This document shows, piece after piece, positions 1 to 7,866 of a DNA stretch of 42,425 nt. How positions within the stretch are numbered: the stretch's first letter is position 1; the number at the start of each line of letters is the position of its first letter. Source of the stretch: Lachnospiraceae bacterium (GTDB taxonomy: Bacteria > Bacillota > Clostridia > Lachnospirales > Lachnospiraceae); the NCBI GenBank assembly GCA_024698865.1, contig JAILQS010000097.1, positions 1-42,425 on the forward strand. Reading direction: 5' to 3'. Position numbers and translations under genes: made by a program. The notes under the pieces were generated by a model. That model saw only the letters and a list, made by a program, of their open reading frames with translations. It made no database searches and was not told the origin of the DNA.

Positions 1-139
1 TATGACAAACTATACTCAGTCGGGGTACAAGCTCCGACTGAGTTAAACGCTCCGCGAGGATGCGCACGGATTCGGACAGGAATTTGTCTGCTGAAGCAGA
101 CCCGAATCCGGCGCGCAAGACTCGCGAGCGAGTCTTGAC
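1..139. repeat. Modular palindromic repeat, copy 1 (5' part cut by window edge)
   Basis: The window opens inside a repeat that recurs at 5571-5707 and 20753-20914. This copy begins with the actcagtcgg/ccgactgagt hairpin. A short hairpin follows, cgctcc/ggatgcg, with a GCGA (GNRA-type) loop. Next is a nested structure at 68-109: outer arms ggattcgg/ccgaatcc, inner arms gtctgc/gcagac, loop tgaa. Last is a 10-bp perfect palindrome at 116-137 (caagactcgc/gcgagtcttg). Homology with copy 3 stops exactly after cttgac at 139. There is no T-run, so it is not a plain terminator. The reverse-strand ORF at 43-357 only translates this repeat. It could be a miniature mobile element or a structured RNA; the sequence does not decide. 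Confidence 0.85.
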
Positions 140-183
140 CACAGTCGTAATTTAAGAAGAAAGAGTATAAGAGGTACATTAAT

Positions 184-1938
184 TTGAGTAACAGAAAATG
201 GCTGGAGCACAGAGTTTTTGCAAATTATGAAAGCATCGGAAGAAATTTTGGCGTAAGTCCCATTATTGCAAGACTTGCTTTGAACCGAGGCGTTCGCAGT
301 GCAAACGATATGGCAAAGTACATAAGACCGCAAATGGATGATTTGAACGATCCCCATATGTTAAAAGACATGGATTTGCTTTGTGATATTTTGAAAGAAA
401 AGATGGAGGCGGGAAAGTCTATCCGCGTAATCGGGGATTACGATGTGGATGGCATTATGTCCACTTTTATACTGGTGGATGGCATCAAACGTCTTGGCGG
501 TGTGGTAGATTATCGTATACCGGAACGTTTAAAGGATGGTTACGGTCTGAATATTAACCTGATTAAAGAGGCCTTGGAAGAGAATATTGATACGATTGTG
601 ACGTGTGACAACGGAATTGCCGCATCAAAGGAGATTACTTTTGGTGTAGAAAATGGACTTACCATACTGGTAACAGACCATCATGAAATACCGATTAATG
701 AACCGTTACCTCCGGCTATGGCGGTGGTAGATCCCAAACGTGAAGACAGTGAATATCCGTTCCGGGAAATCTGTGGGGCAATGGTTGCCTATAAAGTTAT
801 TCAGATACTGGGTGAGCGTTTTGGGAAAAAGGCGTTCGAAAGAAATTATCTGATCCATGCTGCATTTGCAACGATTTGTGATGTTATGCCACTGCTTGAT
901 GAGAATCGTAGTCTTGTGAAATTTGGTTTAAAAGAAGCATGTACAACGCAGAATATCGGAATCAAGGCGCTTATTGCAGCAAACAACCTTGAAGACGTGG
1001 AAATCAGTGTGTATCACGTAGGTTTTGTACTGGGACCATGTATTAATGCTTCCGGACGTTTACGTACGGCTACGGAGGCTCTGGAGTTGTTGGTTGAGCA
1101 GGATTATAATACGGCTTACAACAAGGCGGTGAAACTTGCCACGCTTAACAGGGAGCGAAAAGACCTGACTCTGCTTGCAACGGACGAGGCATACGCAATG
1201 CTGGAGGCAAAAGGTGAGGAACAAGATCGCGTACTGGTTGTTTATTTACCGGAATGTCACGAGAGTCTGGCAGGGATTGTGGCAGGGCGCATCAGGGAGC
1301 GCTATTACCGTCCGGTAATTGTACTTACAAAAGGGGAGGAAGGCGTGAAAGGCTCAGCGCGTTCCATACCGGAATACGATATGTTTGTTCATTTGAGTCA
1401 GTGCAAGGAACTGTTTACGAAGTTTGGCGGACACAGTCAGGCAGCAGGTCTTTCCATGAAAGAAGAGAATATAGAACCGTTACGTATTTTCTTAAATGAA
1501 CACTGTGAACTTTCAGAAGATGATCTGACTGAGAAAATCCGTTTTGATATGCAGCTGCCAATTGAAAATGTTGAAATCGGACTGGCAAAGGAACTGGCAT
1601 TACTGGAGCCTTACGGAACCGGAAACAGCAGTCCGTTGTTTGCAGTCAGAGGTGCAAGAATTATGCAAATCTTCTATATGGGAGAAGAAAACAAAAGTAT
1701 CAGATTGAAGCTTTTGCAAGAGAATGGACATTCGGCGGTTACAGCCCTGATTTTCAATGAAGCAGACAGATTTAATGCTTATATGAAAGAAAAGTATGGG
1801 GGAGAGGTTCTGGAGCGTTTGTTGACCGGTTATACCTATGGAGATACAAAATACACCCTGGATTTGTTATATCAGATGAATGTGAATGAATATAACGGTC
1901 GGGAGAGCGCACAAATCGTTATAAAGGATTATAGATGA
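184..1938 (+). CDS. recJ: Single-stranded-DNA-specific exonuclease RecJ
   Basis: This cytoplasmic nuclease degrades single-stranded DNA 5' to 3' in recombination and mismatch or base-excision repair. The 584-residue protein has the DHH phosphoesterase motifs: DYDVDGIM near residues 85-92 and TDHHE near 164-168. The DHHA1 glycine motif GGHSQAAGLS lies near 415-424. These residues bind the two catalytic metals in the family. The start is TTG, preceded by aagagg about 8 bases upstream; the nearby ATG at 198 is out of frame. The length is typical of the shorter Gram-positive RecJ proteins. It sits immediately downstream of repeat copy 1, and its stop overlaps the ORF-track extension of pyrC, though the true pyrC start is about 60 bp further on. 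Confidence 0.93.
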   Translation: MSNRKWLEHRVFANYESIGRNFGVSPIIARLALNRGVRSANDMAKYIRPQMDDLNDPHMLKDMDLLCDILKEKMEAGKSIRVIGDYDVDGIMSTFILVDGIKRLGGVVDYRIPERLKDGYGLNINLIKEALEENIDTIVTCDNGIAASKEITFGVENGLTILVTDHHEIPINEPLPPAMAVVDPKREDSEYPFREICGAMVAYKVIQILGERFGKKAFERNYLIHAAFATICDVMPLLDENRSLVKFGLKEACTTQNIGIKALIAANNLEDVEISVYHVGFVLGPCINASGRLRTATEALELLVEQDYNTAYNKAVKLATLNRERKDLTLLATDEAYAMLEAKGEEQDRVLVVYLPECHESLAGIVAGRIRERYYRPVIVLTKGEEGVKGSARSIPEYDMFVHLSQCKELFTKFGGHSQAAGLSMKEENIEPLRIFLNEHCELSEDDLTEKIRFDMQLPIENVEIGLAKELALLEPYGTGNSSPLFAVRGARIMQIFYMGEENKSIRLKLLQENGHSAVTALIFNEADRFNAYMKEKYGGEVLERLLTGYTYGDTKYTLDLLYQMNVNEYNGRESAQIVIKDYR

Positions 1939-1946
1939 TTTTGCAA

Positions 1947-1975
1947 TGGAAAAACAAATCCAAACTTGTTACAAT
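1947..1975 (+). promoter_or_regulatory. Candidate promoter for pyrC
   Basis: TGGAAA and TACAAT are separated by 17 bases just after the recJ stop and 25 bp before the pyrC start. The -35 box matches the consensus at 4 of 6 positions. No PyrR-type attenuator can be recognised between this site and the gene, since the space is too short. Co-transcription from recJ is equally possible. Confidence 0.35.
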
Positions 1976-2000
1976 AGTAAGTACGGAAAGGAGAATGACA

Positions 2001-3281
2001 GTGAAAATACTTATTAAAGATGGTCATGTAGTAGATCCGGCGACCGGAATCGACGGAGTTATGGATATTCTGGTAGAGGATGGAGTGATTACCGGAGTAG
2101 GTAAGCATATCAAATGTGAGGCAGATGATGTGATTTTAGCACAGGGAAAGTACGTAATGCCTGGATTTACAGATTTGCATGTACATTTGAGAGAACCGGG
2201 ATTTGAATATAAAGAGACAATTAAGACTGGCGCTATGGCGGCTGCGCGCGGCGGTTTTACAACAATCTGTCCGATGCCAAACACCAAGCCGGTCATTGAT
2301 TCTGCAGATATGATAGAATTTCTTTTGAACAAAGCAAAAGAAGAGGCGTGTGTACGCATCGTTCCAATCGGTGCAATCACAAAGGGGCAGAACGGAGATG
2401 TGCTTTCTGATATAGAGGCAATGGTGGAAAAAGGCGCAGGCGCACTCAGTGAGGACGGAAAGTCTGTTATGGATACTCGCCTTTATAAGGAGGCAATGGA
2501 TATTGCAGCAAGGATTGGCGTTCCAATATTTGCTCACTGTGAAGACAAGAGTCTGGTGGGAAAAGGCGTCATGAATCTGGGGGATAAGTCCAGAGAACTC
2601 GGTCTTGAGGGAATTTCCAATGCCGTGGAGGATATTATTGCAATCCGTGATATTCTGCTCGCCAAAGAAACCGGTGCACAGCTTCATTTGTGCCATTGTT
2701 CTACAAAGGATAGTGTCGAATTTGTAAAGTGGGCAAAAGAGCAGGGGCTTAAGGTGACCGGTGAAGTGTGTCCGCATCATTTTGCAATGAGCGATGATGA
2801 AATTCCTTGTGATGATGCCAACTATAAGATGAATCCACCGCTTCGTAGCAGAGCGGACGTGGAAGCATTAAAACAGGGGCTTAAGGATGGAATTATGGAC
2901 GTAATTGCAACGGACCATGCACCACATAGCAAAGAAGAAAAAGAGAAGTCAATGAAGGATGCGCCATTTGGAATCGTAGGTCTGGAGACAGCATTTGCGC
3001 TTAGCGTTACAAAGCTGGTTAAGACTGGAGTACTTACAATGAGCCAATTGGTAGAGAAACTAAGTTATAATCCGGCAAGAATTGCTCATACAGATGGTGG
3101 AACATTGGAGGTTGGCAGAAAAGCGGATATTGTTATCGCAGATATCGATGAGGAATATCGTATTGATGCTTCCAAATTTGCATCTATGGGACATAATACG
3201 CCGTTTGATCAAAAAACGGTTTCGGGAAAAATACTACTCACTATGGTAGATGGAAACGTGGTTTATAAAGCAGAGAATTAA
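2001..3281 (+). CDS. pyrC: Dihydroorotase (PyrC, class I)
   Basis: This enzyme cyclises N-carbamoyl-aspartate to dihydroorotate, the third step of pyrimidine synthesis. The metal-binding HxH motif appears in DLHVHLREPG near residue 60, and the C-terminal TDHAPHS motif near residue 304 supplies the catalytic Asp. I chose GTG at 2001 because ggaaaggag ends 7 bases before it, which gives 426 residues, the usual length. The ORF-track start at 1935 would overlap recJ and has no ribosome binding site. ATG at 1995 lies too close to the Shine-Dalgarno sequence. The next gene, pyrF, is in the same pathway, 70 bp downstream with no terminator between. Confidence 0.93.
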   Translation: MKILIKDGHVVDPATGIDGVMDILVEDGVITGVGKHIKCEADDVILAQGKYVMPGFTDLHVHLREPGFEYKETIKTGAMAAARGGFTTICPMPNTKPVIDSADMIEFLLNKAKEEACVRIVPIGAITKGQNGDVLSDIEAMVEKGAGALSEDGKSVMDTRLYKEAMDIAARIGVPIFAHCEDKSLVGKGVMNLGDKSRELGLEGISNAVEDIIAIRDILLAKETGAQLHLCHCSTKDSVEFVKWAKEQGLKVTGEVCPHHFAMSDDEIPCDDANYKMNPPLRSRADVEALKQGLKDGIMDVIATDHAPHSKEEKEKSMKDAPFGIVGLETAFALSVTKLVKTGVLTMSQLVEKLSYNPARIAHTDGGTLEVGRKADIVIADIDEEYRIDASKFASMGHNTPFDQKTVSGKILLTMVDGNVVYKAEN

Positions 3282-3351
3282 AATGCTTCAAGCTACGAAA
3301 AACAGCACCTTGTAAATAATTAAATTTAAAATAAACATTTGGAGGAAGACT

Positions 3352-4275
3352 ATGATTAACAAATTAATTGCAAACATCAAAGAAAAAGACGCACCAATCG
3401 TGGTAGGACTTGACCCTATGCTTTCGCATGTACCACAGCACATTTTAAATGCTGCATTTTCGGAATATGGAGAAACATTAGAGGGTGCAGCAGAAGCAAT
3501 CTGGCAGTTTAACAAAGGAATTGTAGATGCTACTTGCGATCTGATTCCTGCGGTAAAACCACAGGTAGCTATGTATGAGCAATTCGGAATTCCGGGAATG
3601 GTAGCATTTAAAAAGACCGTAGATTACTGTAAGGAAAAAGGAATTGTCGTAATTGGTGATATTAAACGTGGAGACATCGGATCCACCTCGGCTGCGTATG
3701 CTACCGGGCATATTGGAAAAGTTAAAATAGGAAATAATATTTGTAAAGGGTTCGATGAGGACTTTATTACCGTAAATCCTTACCTTGGTACAGATGGAAT
3801 CAAGCCATTTGCAGATGTTTGTAAAGAAGAGAAAAAGGGTATGTTTATCTTAGTTAAGACCTCCAACCCATCCAGTGGAGAATTCCAGGACCGTTTGATT
3901 GACGGCAAACCATTGTATGAGTGGGTGGCAAGAAAAGTTGCTGAGTGGGGCGATGACTGCATGGGTGGCGACTACAGCTACATTGGTTGTGTAATCGGAG
4001 CTACTTACCCTAAGATGGGGGAAGTTCTTCGTAAGATTATGCCAAAGCAGTATATTCTCGTGCCGGGATATGGTGCACAGGGTGGTAAAGCGAAGGACCT
4101 GGCGCCTTATTTCAATGAAGACGGACTTGGCGCAATCGTAAACTCTTCCAGAGGAATTATTGCTGCATATCAGAATGAGAAATACAGTCGTTTTGCACCG
4201 GAAAACTATGCAGATGCTTCCCGCCAGGCAGTGATTGATATGCGTGAAGACTTAAAACAGGCATTTGTAAAATAG
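3352..4275 (+). CDS. pyrF: Orotidine 5'-phosphate decarboxylase (long type)
   Basis: This enzyme converts OMP to UMP, the last step of de novo UMP synthesis. The active-site signature GDIKRGDIGSTSAA near residues 102-115 contains the catalytic Lys and Asp pair. At 307 residues it belongs to the longer PyrF subfamily rather than the roughly 240-residue one. The start is ATG with ggaggaag 5 bases upstream. It is probably co-transcribed with pyrC and the downstream fusion gene, 17 bp away. The other pyrimidine genes (pyrB, pyrK, pyrD, pyrE) are not in this window. Confidence 0.94.
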   Translation: MINKLIANIKEKDAPIVVGLDPMLSHVPQHILNAAFSEYGETLEGAAEAIWQFNKGIVDATCDLIPAVKPQVAMYEQFGIPGMVAFKKTVDYCKEKGIVVIGDIKRGDIGSTSAAYATGHIGKVKIGNNICKGFDEDFITVNPYLGTDGIKPFADVCKEEKKGMFILVKTSNPSSGEFQDRLIDGKPLYEWVARKVAEWGDDCMGGDYSYIGCVIGATYPKMGEVLRKIMPKQYILVPGYGAQGGKAKDLAPYFNEDGLGAIVNSSRGIIAAYQNEKYSRFAPENYADASRQAVIDMREDLKQAFVK

Positions 4276-4292
4276 GATAAAGGTGGATAGAT

Positions 4293-5600
4293 ATGATTAC
4301 ATTTTATCTGATCAGACATGGCAGACAAAACAGTAGTGACTGTAACGTCAATGTTCCGCTTTCGGAAGAAGGACGCGAACAGGCACGACTTCTTGGAAAA
4401 AGAATGGCAAAATATCCAATCGATGCCCTCTATTCCAGCGATTTAATTCGTGCTGTTGAGACTGCAGATATTGCCTATGAGCAGATGCAGACAATCCGGA
4501 ATGGCTTAGATTTAAAACATCAGATTGATCCGGATTTTCAGGAGTTGGATTTTGGAGATCTGACGGGACAGCCGGATGCGGTATCAGCGGAATTCCTCGG
4601 ACATTATTGGGACACGCATCAAATCTATGAGGAGGATATGCAATTCCCAAACGGAGAAAATAGTTATCAGGTGGCAGAGCGTGTAGAGAGAGCGATTCTT
4701 CGTATTGTAAAAAAGGGTACCACCAGACACAATATGATTGTAATGCATGGTATGGCGTTGCGTTGCTATCTGGCACATAAATTTGCTACCGACGCCAAAA
4801 GACGTGTGGACTTTGGAAGACATTTGGAAAATACGAGTATCACCAAGGTGTTGTACGATGAAGAGAGTGACAGATGGTTTCTGGAAAGTTTTAATGATTG
4901 TGCGCATCTGGAAGATACGCCACAGCTGCTCCGAAGTGCATGGAATCGTGATATGAGTAAGCAACAGGTCTTGCAAGAAAACTTTAGAATTATCCTTGCT
5001 TCTGCATCACCAAGAAGAAAAGAATTGCTTTCACAGGCAGGCTACCGCTTTGATATCTGTGTCAGTGAGGAAGAGGAGAATCCAAAGAGCTCTATTCCGA
5101 ACGAAGTGGTAGAAGAACTTGCTGTAATGAAAGCAAAAAGCGTTGAAAAAATGCTGGAACAGCAAAAATCCAACAAATTAAATTCTGATTATATTATTAT
5201 AGGGGCGGATACAATCGTCACTTTAGATGGTAAGATTCTTGGAAAACCGGCAGATGAAGAAGATGCAATCCGGATGCTTAAAAGCCTGTCCGGCAGAACA
5301 CACGAAGTATATACCGGAGTTGCGTTCTGTTTGCAAAAGGAAGGCAAAAAGCAAACCGTTCATTTTCATGAATGTACCAAGGTCAAAATTCTTCCTATGA
5401 CCAGAGAAGAGATTGTTGCTTATGTGAAGACAAAAGATCCTTTGGATAAAGCAGGAAGTTATGGTATCCAGGGCGTATTTGCACCTTATGTGGAAGGGAT
5501 TGTAGGCGACTATTATAATGTGGTTGGATTGCCGATTTCCCGACTTGTCAAAGAAATTAAAAAAGAATTTAACTCAGTCGGAGAAATCCCCCACATCTAA
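4293..5600 (+). CDS. Histidine phosphatase / Maf nucleotide pyrophosphatase fusion protein
   Basis: One uninterrupted 435-residue frame encodes two enzymes. Residues 1 to about 220 form a phosphoglycerate-mutase-like histidine phosphatase; LIRHGRQ near residue 6 is the RHG motif with the phospho-accepting His, and a second conserved His lies in MIVMHGMAL. From about residue 230 a complete Maf domain follows: ASASPRRKELL, GADTIVT near 304 and DKAGSYGIQG near 385. Maf proteins hydrolyse non-canonical or modified nucleoside triphosphates to monophosphates. The substrate of the phosphatase half is unknown; removing the phosphate from the Maf product would fit. The last residues (NSVGEIPHI) and the stop are supplied by repeat copy 2, so the native C-terminus was probably near KKEF. 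Confidence 0.9.
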   Translation: MITFYLIRHGRQNSSDCNVNVPLSEEGREQARLLGKRMAKYPIDALYSSDLIRAVETADIAYEQMQTIRNGLDLKHQIDPDFQELDFGDLTGQPDAVSAEFLGHYWDTHQIYEEDMQFPNGENSYQVAERVERAILRIVKKGTTRHNMIVMHGMALRCYLAHKFATDAKRRVDFGRHLENTSITKVLYDEESDRWFLESFNDCAHLEDTPQLLRSAWNRDMSKQQVLQENFRIILASASPRRKELLSQAGYRFDICVSEEEENPKSSIPNEVVEELAVMKAKSVEKMLEQQKSNKLNSDYIIIGADTIVTLDGKILGKPADEEDAIRMLKSLSGRTHEVYTGVAFCLQKEGKKQTVHFHECTKVKILPMTREEIVAYVKTKDPLDKAGSYGIQGVFAPYVEGIVGDYYNVVGLPISRLVKEIKKEFNSVGEIPHI

Positions 5601-5707
5601 GCGTTAGCGTAGGTGGGGGTTATGACAAACTATACTCAGTCGGGGTACAAGCTCCGACTGAGTTAAACGCTCCGCGAGGATGCGTAAGTTAGGATGCTTA
5701 TCCTGAC
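5571..5707. repeat. Modular palindromic repeat, copy 2
   Basis: The copy starts with aactcagtcggag inside the 3' end of the fusion gene. It contains cccccac...gtggggg arms around the ctaagcgttagcgta segment. The ttatgacaaac module and the actcagtcgg/ccgactgagt hairpin follow, and then the cgctcc-GCGA-ggatgcg hairpin ending at 5684. The downstream module of copies 1 and 3 (ggattcgg...cttgac) is missing. In its place stands an unrelated 8-bp hairpin, gttaggat/atcctgac (5688-5707). Copy 2 thus joins the 5' module seen in copy 3 to the middle module seen in copy 1, which shows that the element is modular. Confidence 0.85.
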
Positions 5708-5710
5708 TCC

Positions 5711-5749
5711 AAAAAAAGGACTTCGAACTGTTTATGTTCGAAGTCCTTT
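5711..5749 (-). terminator. Terminator of the argH transcript
   Basis: A 14-bp perfect stem (aaaggacttcgaac/gttcgaagtccttt) with a 7-base loop is followed on the minus strand by seven T. It lies 70 bp beyond the argH stop. On the plus strand the T-run is short, so it is at best a weak terminator for the fusion gene. The arm is repeated upstream on the minus strand: aaagRacttcgaacataaac occurs twice with a 22-bp period. Confidence 0.8.
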
Positions 5750-5818
5750 AAGTTTATGTTCGAAGTTCTTTGATTGGTAGGAACGTTTTTGAAGTTCTTT
5801 TATTGTTTGGTTATTGAT

Positions 5819-7192
5819 TTATTCTGCAAGGTAAGCTTCGTGTAATTTGAGCACTTCGTTCATTGCTTCTGTTCCCGGTGCACCGATGGTATTTCGTTTG
5901 CTTACGCATGTTTCAAGGCTGATTGCCTCGTAGATATCATTTTCGAATACCGGACTGATTGCTTTGTATTCCTCCAGTGTCATATCGAGCAGGGATTTGT
6001 TGTTATCGATGCAGAAGAGTACCAGCTGACCTACGATTCCGTGGGCGTCTCTGAATGGTACCCCATGGTTTACGAGATAATCTGCAGCGTCCGTTGCATT
6101 GGTGAAGCCGTTCATGGCGCTTTTTTCCATAACATCTTTACGGAAACTCATCGTAGAAATCATTCCCGTGAATAAAGCAATGCAACCTTTTACGGTATCG
6201 ATGGAATCGAATGCCCATTCTTTATCTTCCTGCATATCTTTGTTGTATGCAAGTGGAATTCCTTTCATTGTAGTAAGGAGAGACATCAATGAACCATAAA
6301 CACGTCCGGTCTTGCCGCGAACCAGTTCTGCGATGTCCGGATTTTTCTTTTGTGGCATAATGCTGCTTCCGGTACTGTAGGAATCATCAATTTCCACGAA
6401 TTGATATTCATTTGAATTCCATACAATGATTTCCTCGCAGAAACGACTTAAGTGCATCATAATAATGGAGAGATCTGATAAAAGCTCAATCAGATAATCT
6501 CTGTCGGAAACAGAATCCATACTGTTTAGTGTAGCACCGTCAAAGCCAAGAAGAGAAGCACTGTATGCGCGGTCTAAAGGATATGTCGTACCTGCAAGAG
6601 CGCCGGAGCCGAGAGGGCAAAGATTGAGTCTTTTCTTCGTATCAGAAAGACGGGAACGGTCTCTTTTAAACATTTCAAAGTAAGCACCGATGTGATGTGC
6701 CAATGTTACCGGCTGTGCTTTCTGCAAATGTGTAAAACCGGGCATATAGGTCTTGGTATTGTCCTTCATAATGTTATAGAGATTTGTTAAAAGTGTTTTT
6801 AATAATCCGTCTATCTCTTCAATTTCATCTCTGGTATAAAGTTTCATATCAAGTGCAACCTGATCATTACGGCTTCGGCCGGTATGAAGCTTCTTGCCGG
6901 CATCACCGATTCGTTCAATCAGATGTGCCTCCACAAAACTGTGAATATCTTCTGCTTCATCATCAAATGAAAGAGATCCGTTGGAGATGTCTTCCATAAT
7001 ACCGGAAAGACCTGCAATAATCTGATCTTTCTCATCTTCTGTAAGAATCCCCTGTTTTTCTAACATTGTTACGTGAGCAATACTTCCTTCAATGTCCTGT
7101 TTGTAAAACTTTTGATCAAAGGATAAAGATGCATTGAAATTATGTACTAATTGATTGGTTTCTTTGGTAAAACGTCCTCCCCAAAGTTTCAT
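5819..7192 (-). CDS. argH: Argininosuccinate lyase
   Basis: This enzyme cleaves argininosuccinate to arginine and fumarate, the last step of arginine synthesis. At 457 residues it has the normal length. The superfamily signature [12 protein letters not shown] near residues 274-285 holds the catalytic Ser loop. The N-terminal KLWGGRF is typical of ArgH. The start is ATG with a gaggt ribosome binding site on the minus strand. No argG lies beside it; its upstream neighbour on the same strand is a small acidic protein gene, separated by a terminator-like hairpin. Confidence 0.95.
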   Translation of the reverse strand: MKLWGGRFTKETNQLVHNFNASLSFDQKFYKQDIEGSIAHVTMLEKQGILTEDEKDQIIAGLSGIMEDISNGSLSFDDEAEDIHSFVEAHLIERIGDAGKKLHTGRSRNDQVALDMKLYTRDEIEEIDGLLKTLLTNLYNIMKDNTKTYMPGFTHLQKAQPVTLAHHIGAYFEMFKRDRSRLSDTKKRLNLCPLGSGALAGTTYPLDRAYSASLLGFDGATLNSMDSVSDRDYLIELLSDLSIIMMHLSRFCEEIIVWNSNEYQFVEIDDSYSTGSSIMPQKKNPDIAELVRGKTGRVYGSLMSLLTTMKGIPLAYNKDMQEDKEWAFDSIDTVKGCIALFTGMISTMSFRKDVMEKSAMNGFTNATDAADYLVNHGVPFRDAHGIVGQLVLFCIDNNKSLLDMTLEEYKAISPVFENDIYEAISLETCVSKRNTIGAPGTEAMNEVLKLHEAYLAE

Positions 7193-7217
7193 GATGGATA
7201 CCTCATTTCTTTAGATT

Positions 7218-7246
7218 ATTATATTTATATAGTGAAAAACCGTCAG
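7218..7246 (-). promoter_or_regulatory. Candidate argH promoter
   Basis: Read on the minus strand, CTGACG and a perfect TATAAT are separated by 17 bases, ending about 25 bp before the argH start. The -35 box lies inside the right arm of the hairpin at 7233-7266. The -10 is strong and the -35 weak (4 of 6). Confidence 0.4.
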
Positions 7247-7266
7247 GATTAGTTTTCTGACGGTTC
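7233..7266 (-). terminator. Weak terminator at the 3' end of the small acidic gene
   Basis: The minus strand carries aaccgtcag/ctgacggtt arms followed by five T. The stop codon of the upstream gene sits in the loop. The hairpin could separate that gene from argH or only reduce read-through. Confidence 0.6.
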
Positions 7267-7683
7267 GTCATCCGTATACATGGAAGCATCGATAATATCA
7301 TCTTCATCGCTTCCTTCTGCGAGGTCAGCTCCCGCATCTTCTTCGTCAGGAACGGCAGCTTCTATTTCTTCGCCCTCCGCAGCTTCCGGTTCTGCTTTGG
7401 CTTGGAGTTTCGCAGCTTCCTCTGCCTTTCGGAGTTCTTCCTTTTGCATAAACTCGGTTATTTTTTCACGCGCCCTTGCATCTACATCATCCAAAAGAAT
7501 CGGTTCTGCTTCCGTACAGCGGAAGAACTTAAAAATATTACCGCTCCACAAAGCTACGGTGTCTGCATTGCAAAGAGTGATGTCCCGTTTGTAAGGTAAA
7601 TTGTCATACATAGAGGCATCAAAATTCAGACTCTGGTCAAAGGGATGTAGTTTGCGACGTTTGCTATTGTTGTCAGAACTCAT
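7249..7683 (-). CDS. Small acidic protein of unknown function
   Basis: I do not recognise this 144-residue protein. The start is the second Met of the ORF track, because ggaggtatcct stands directly before ATG at 7683 and the upstream ATG has no such site. The N-terminal half is mixed and basic at first (KRRKLHPFDQ), with a YDNLPYKRDI segment. The C-terminal half is very acidic and low in complexity, rich in Glu, Asp and Ala. There is no signal peptide or membrane segment, so it should be cytoplasmic. A clear promoter lies upstream (7734-7762), which supports it as a real gene. The plus-strand ORFs over this region are shadows of the acidic codons. Confidence 0.75.
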   Translation of the reverse strand: MSSDNNSKRRKLHPFDQSLNFDASMYDNLPYKRDITLCNADTVALWSGNIFKFFRCTEAEPILLDDVDARAREKITEFMQKEELRKAEEAAKLQAKAEPEAAEGEEIEAAVPDEEDAGADLAEGSDEDDIIDASMYTDDEPSEN

Positions 7684-7733
7684 AGGATACCTCCGTTCCA
7701 AAGCACATTTACTGCACTTTTATTGATGAAACT

Positions 7734-7762
7734 ATTATAATTCAATGGGTTTTTTTTTGCAA
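7734..7762 (-). promoter_or_regulatory. Promoter of the small acidic gene (minus strand)
   Basis: The minus strand reads TTGCAA, 17 bases, then TATAAT, about 50 bp before the start codon. The -35 box is palindromic and lies 6 bp from the -10 box of the opposite promoter. Confidence 0.65.
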
Positions 7763-7765
7763 ATA

Positions 7766-7774
7766 TGATATAAT
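7766..7774 (+). promoter_or_regulatory. Extended -10 promoter of the truA-like gene
   Basis: TGATATAAT is an extended -10 element (TGn then TATAAT). The matching -35 position holds tgggtt, a poor match. It lies back to back with the minus-strand promoter at 7734-7762, so the two polymerases cannot bind together. A leader of about 85 bases follows, with no recognised riboswitch. Confidence 0.55.
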
Positions 7775-7866
7775 TGCAAGGGTATCCGGTTATCGGACAG
7801 ATATGTAACCTGATAAGAACACAAGCCTCGCGATTGATTATCGACGGGGTGATATGGAGGATTTCG

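Noticed and set aside
43-357. Minus-strand ORF of 104 residues (also 20779-20961) with a shared segment SRLARESCAPDSGLLQQ
   Set aside because: It is the reverse translation of the modular repeat. It overlaps recJ and has no ribosome binding site. The shared peptide reflects repeated DNA, not a protein family.
2136-2780. Long minus-strand ORFs inside pyrC, leuS, gltB and other genes
   Set aside because: They lie wholly within well-supported genes and lack recognisable domains; they are frame shadows.
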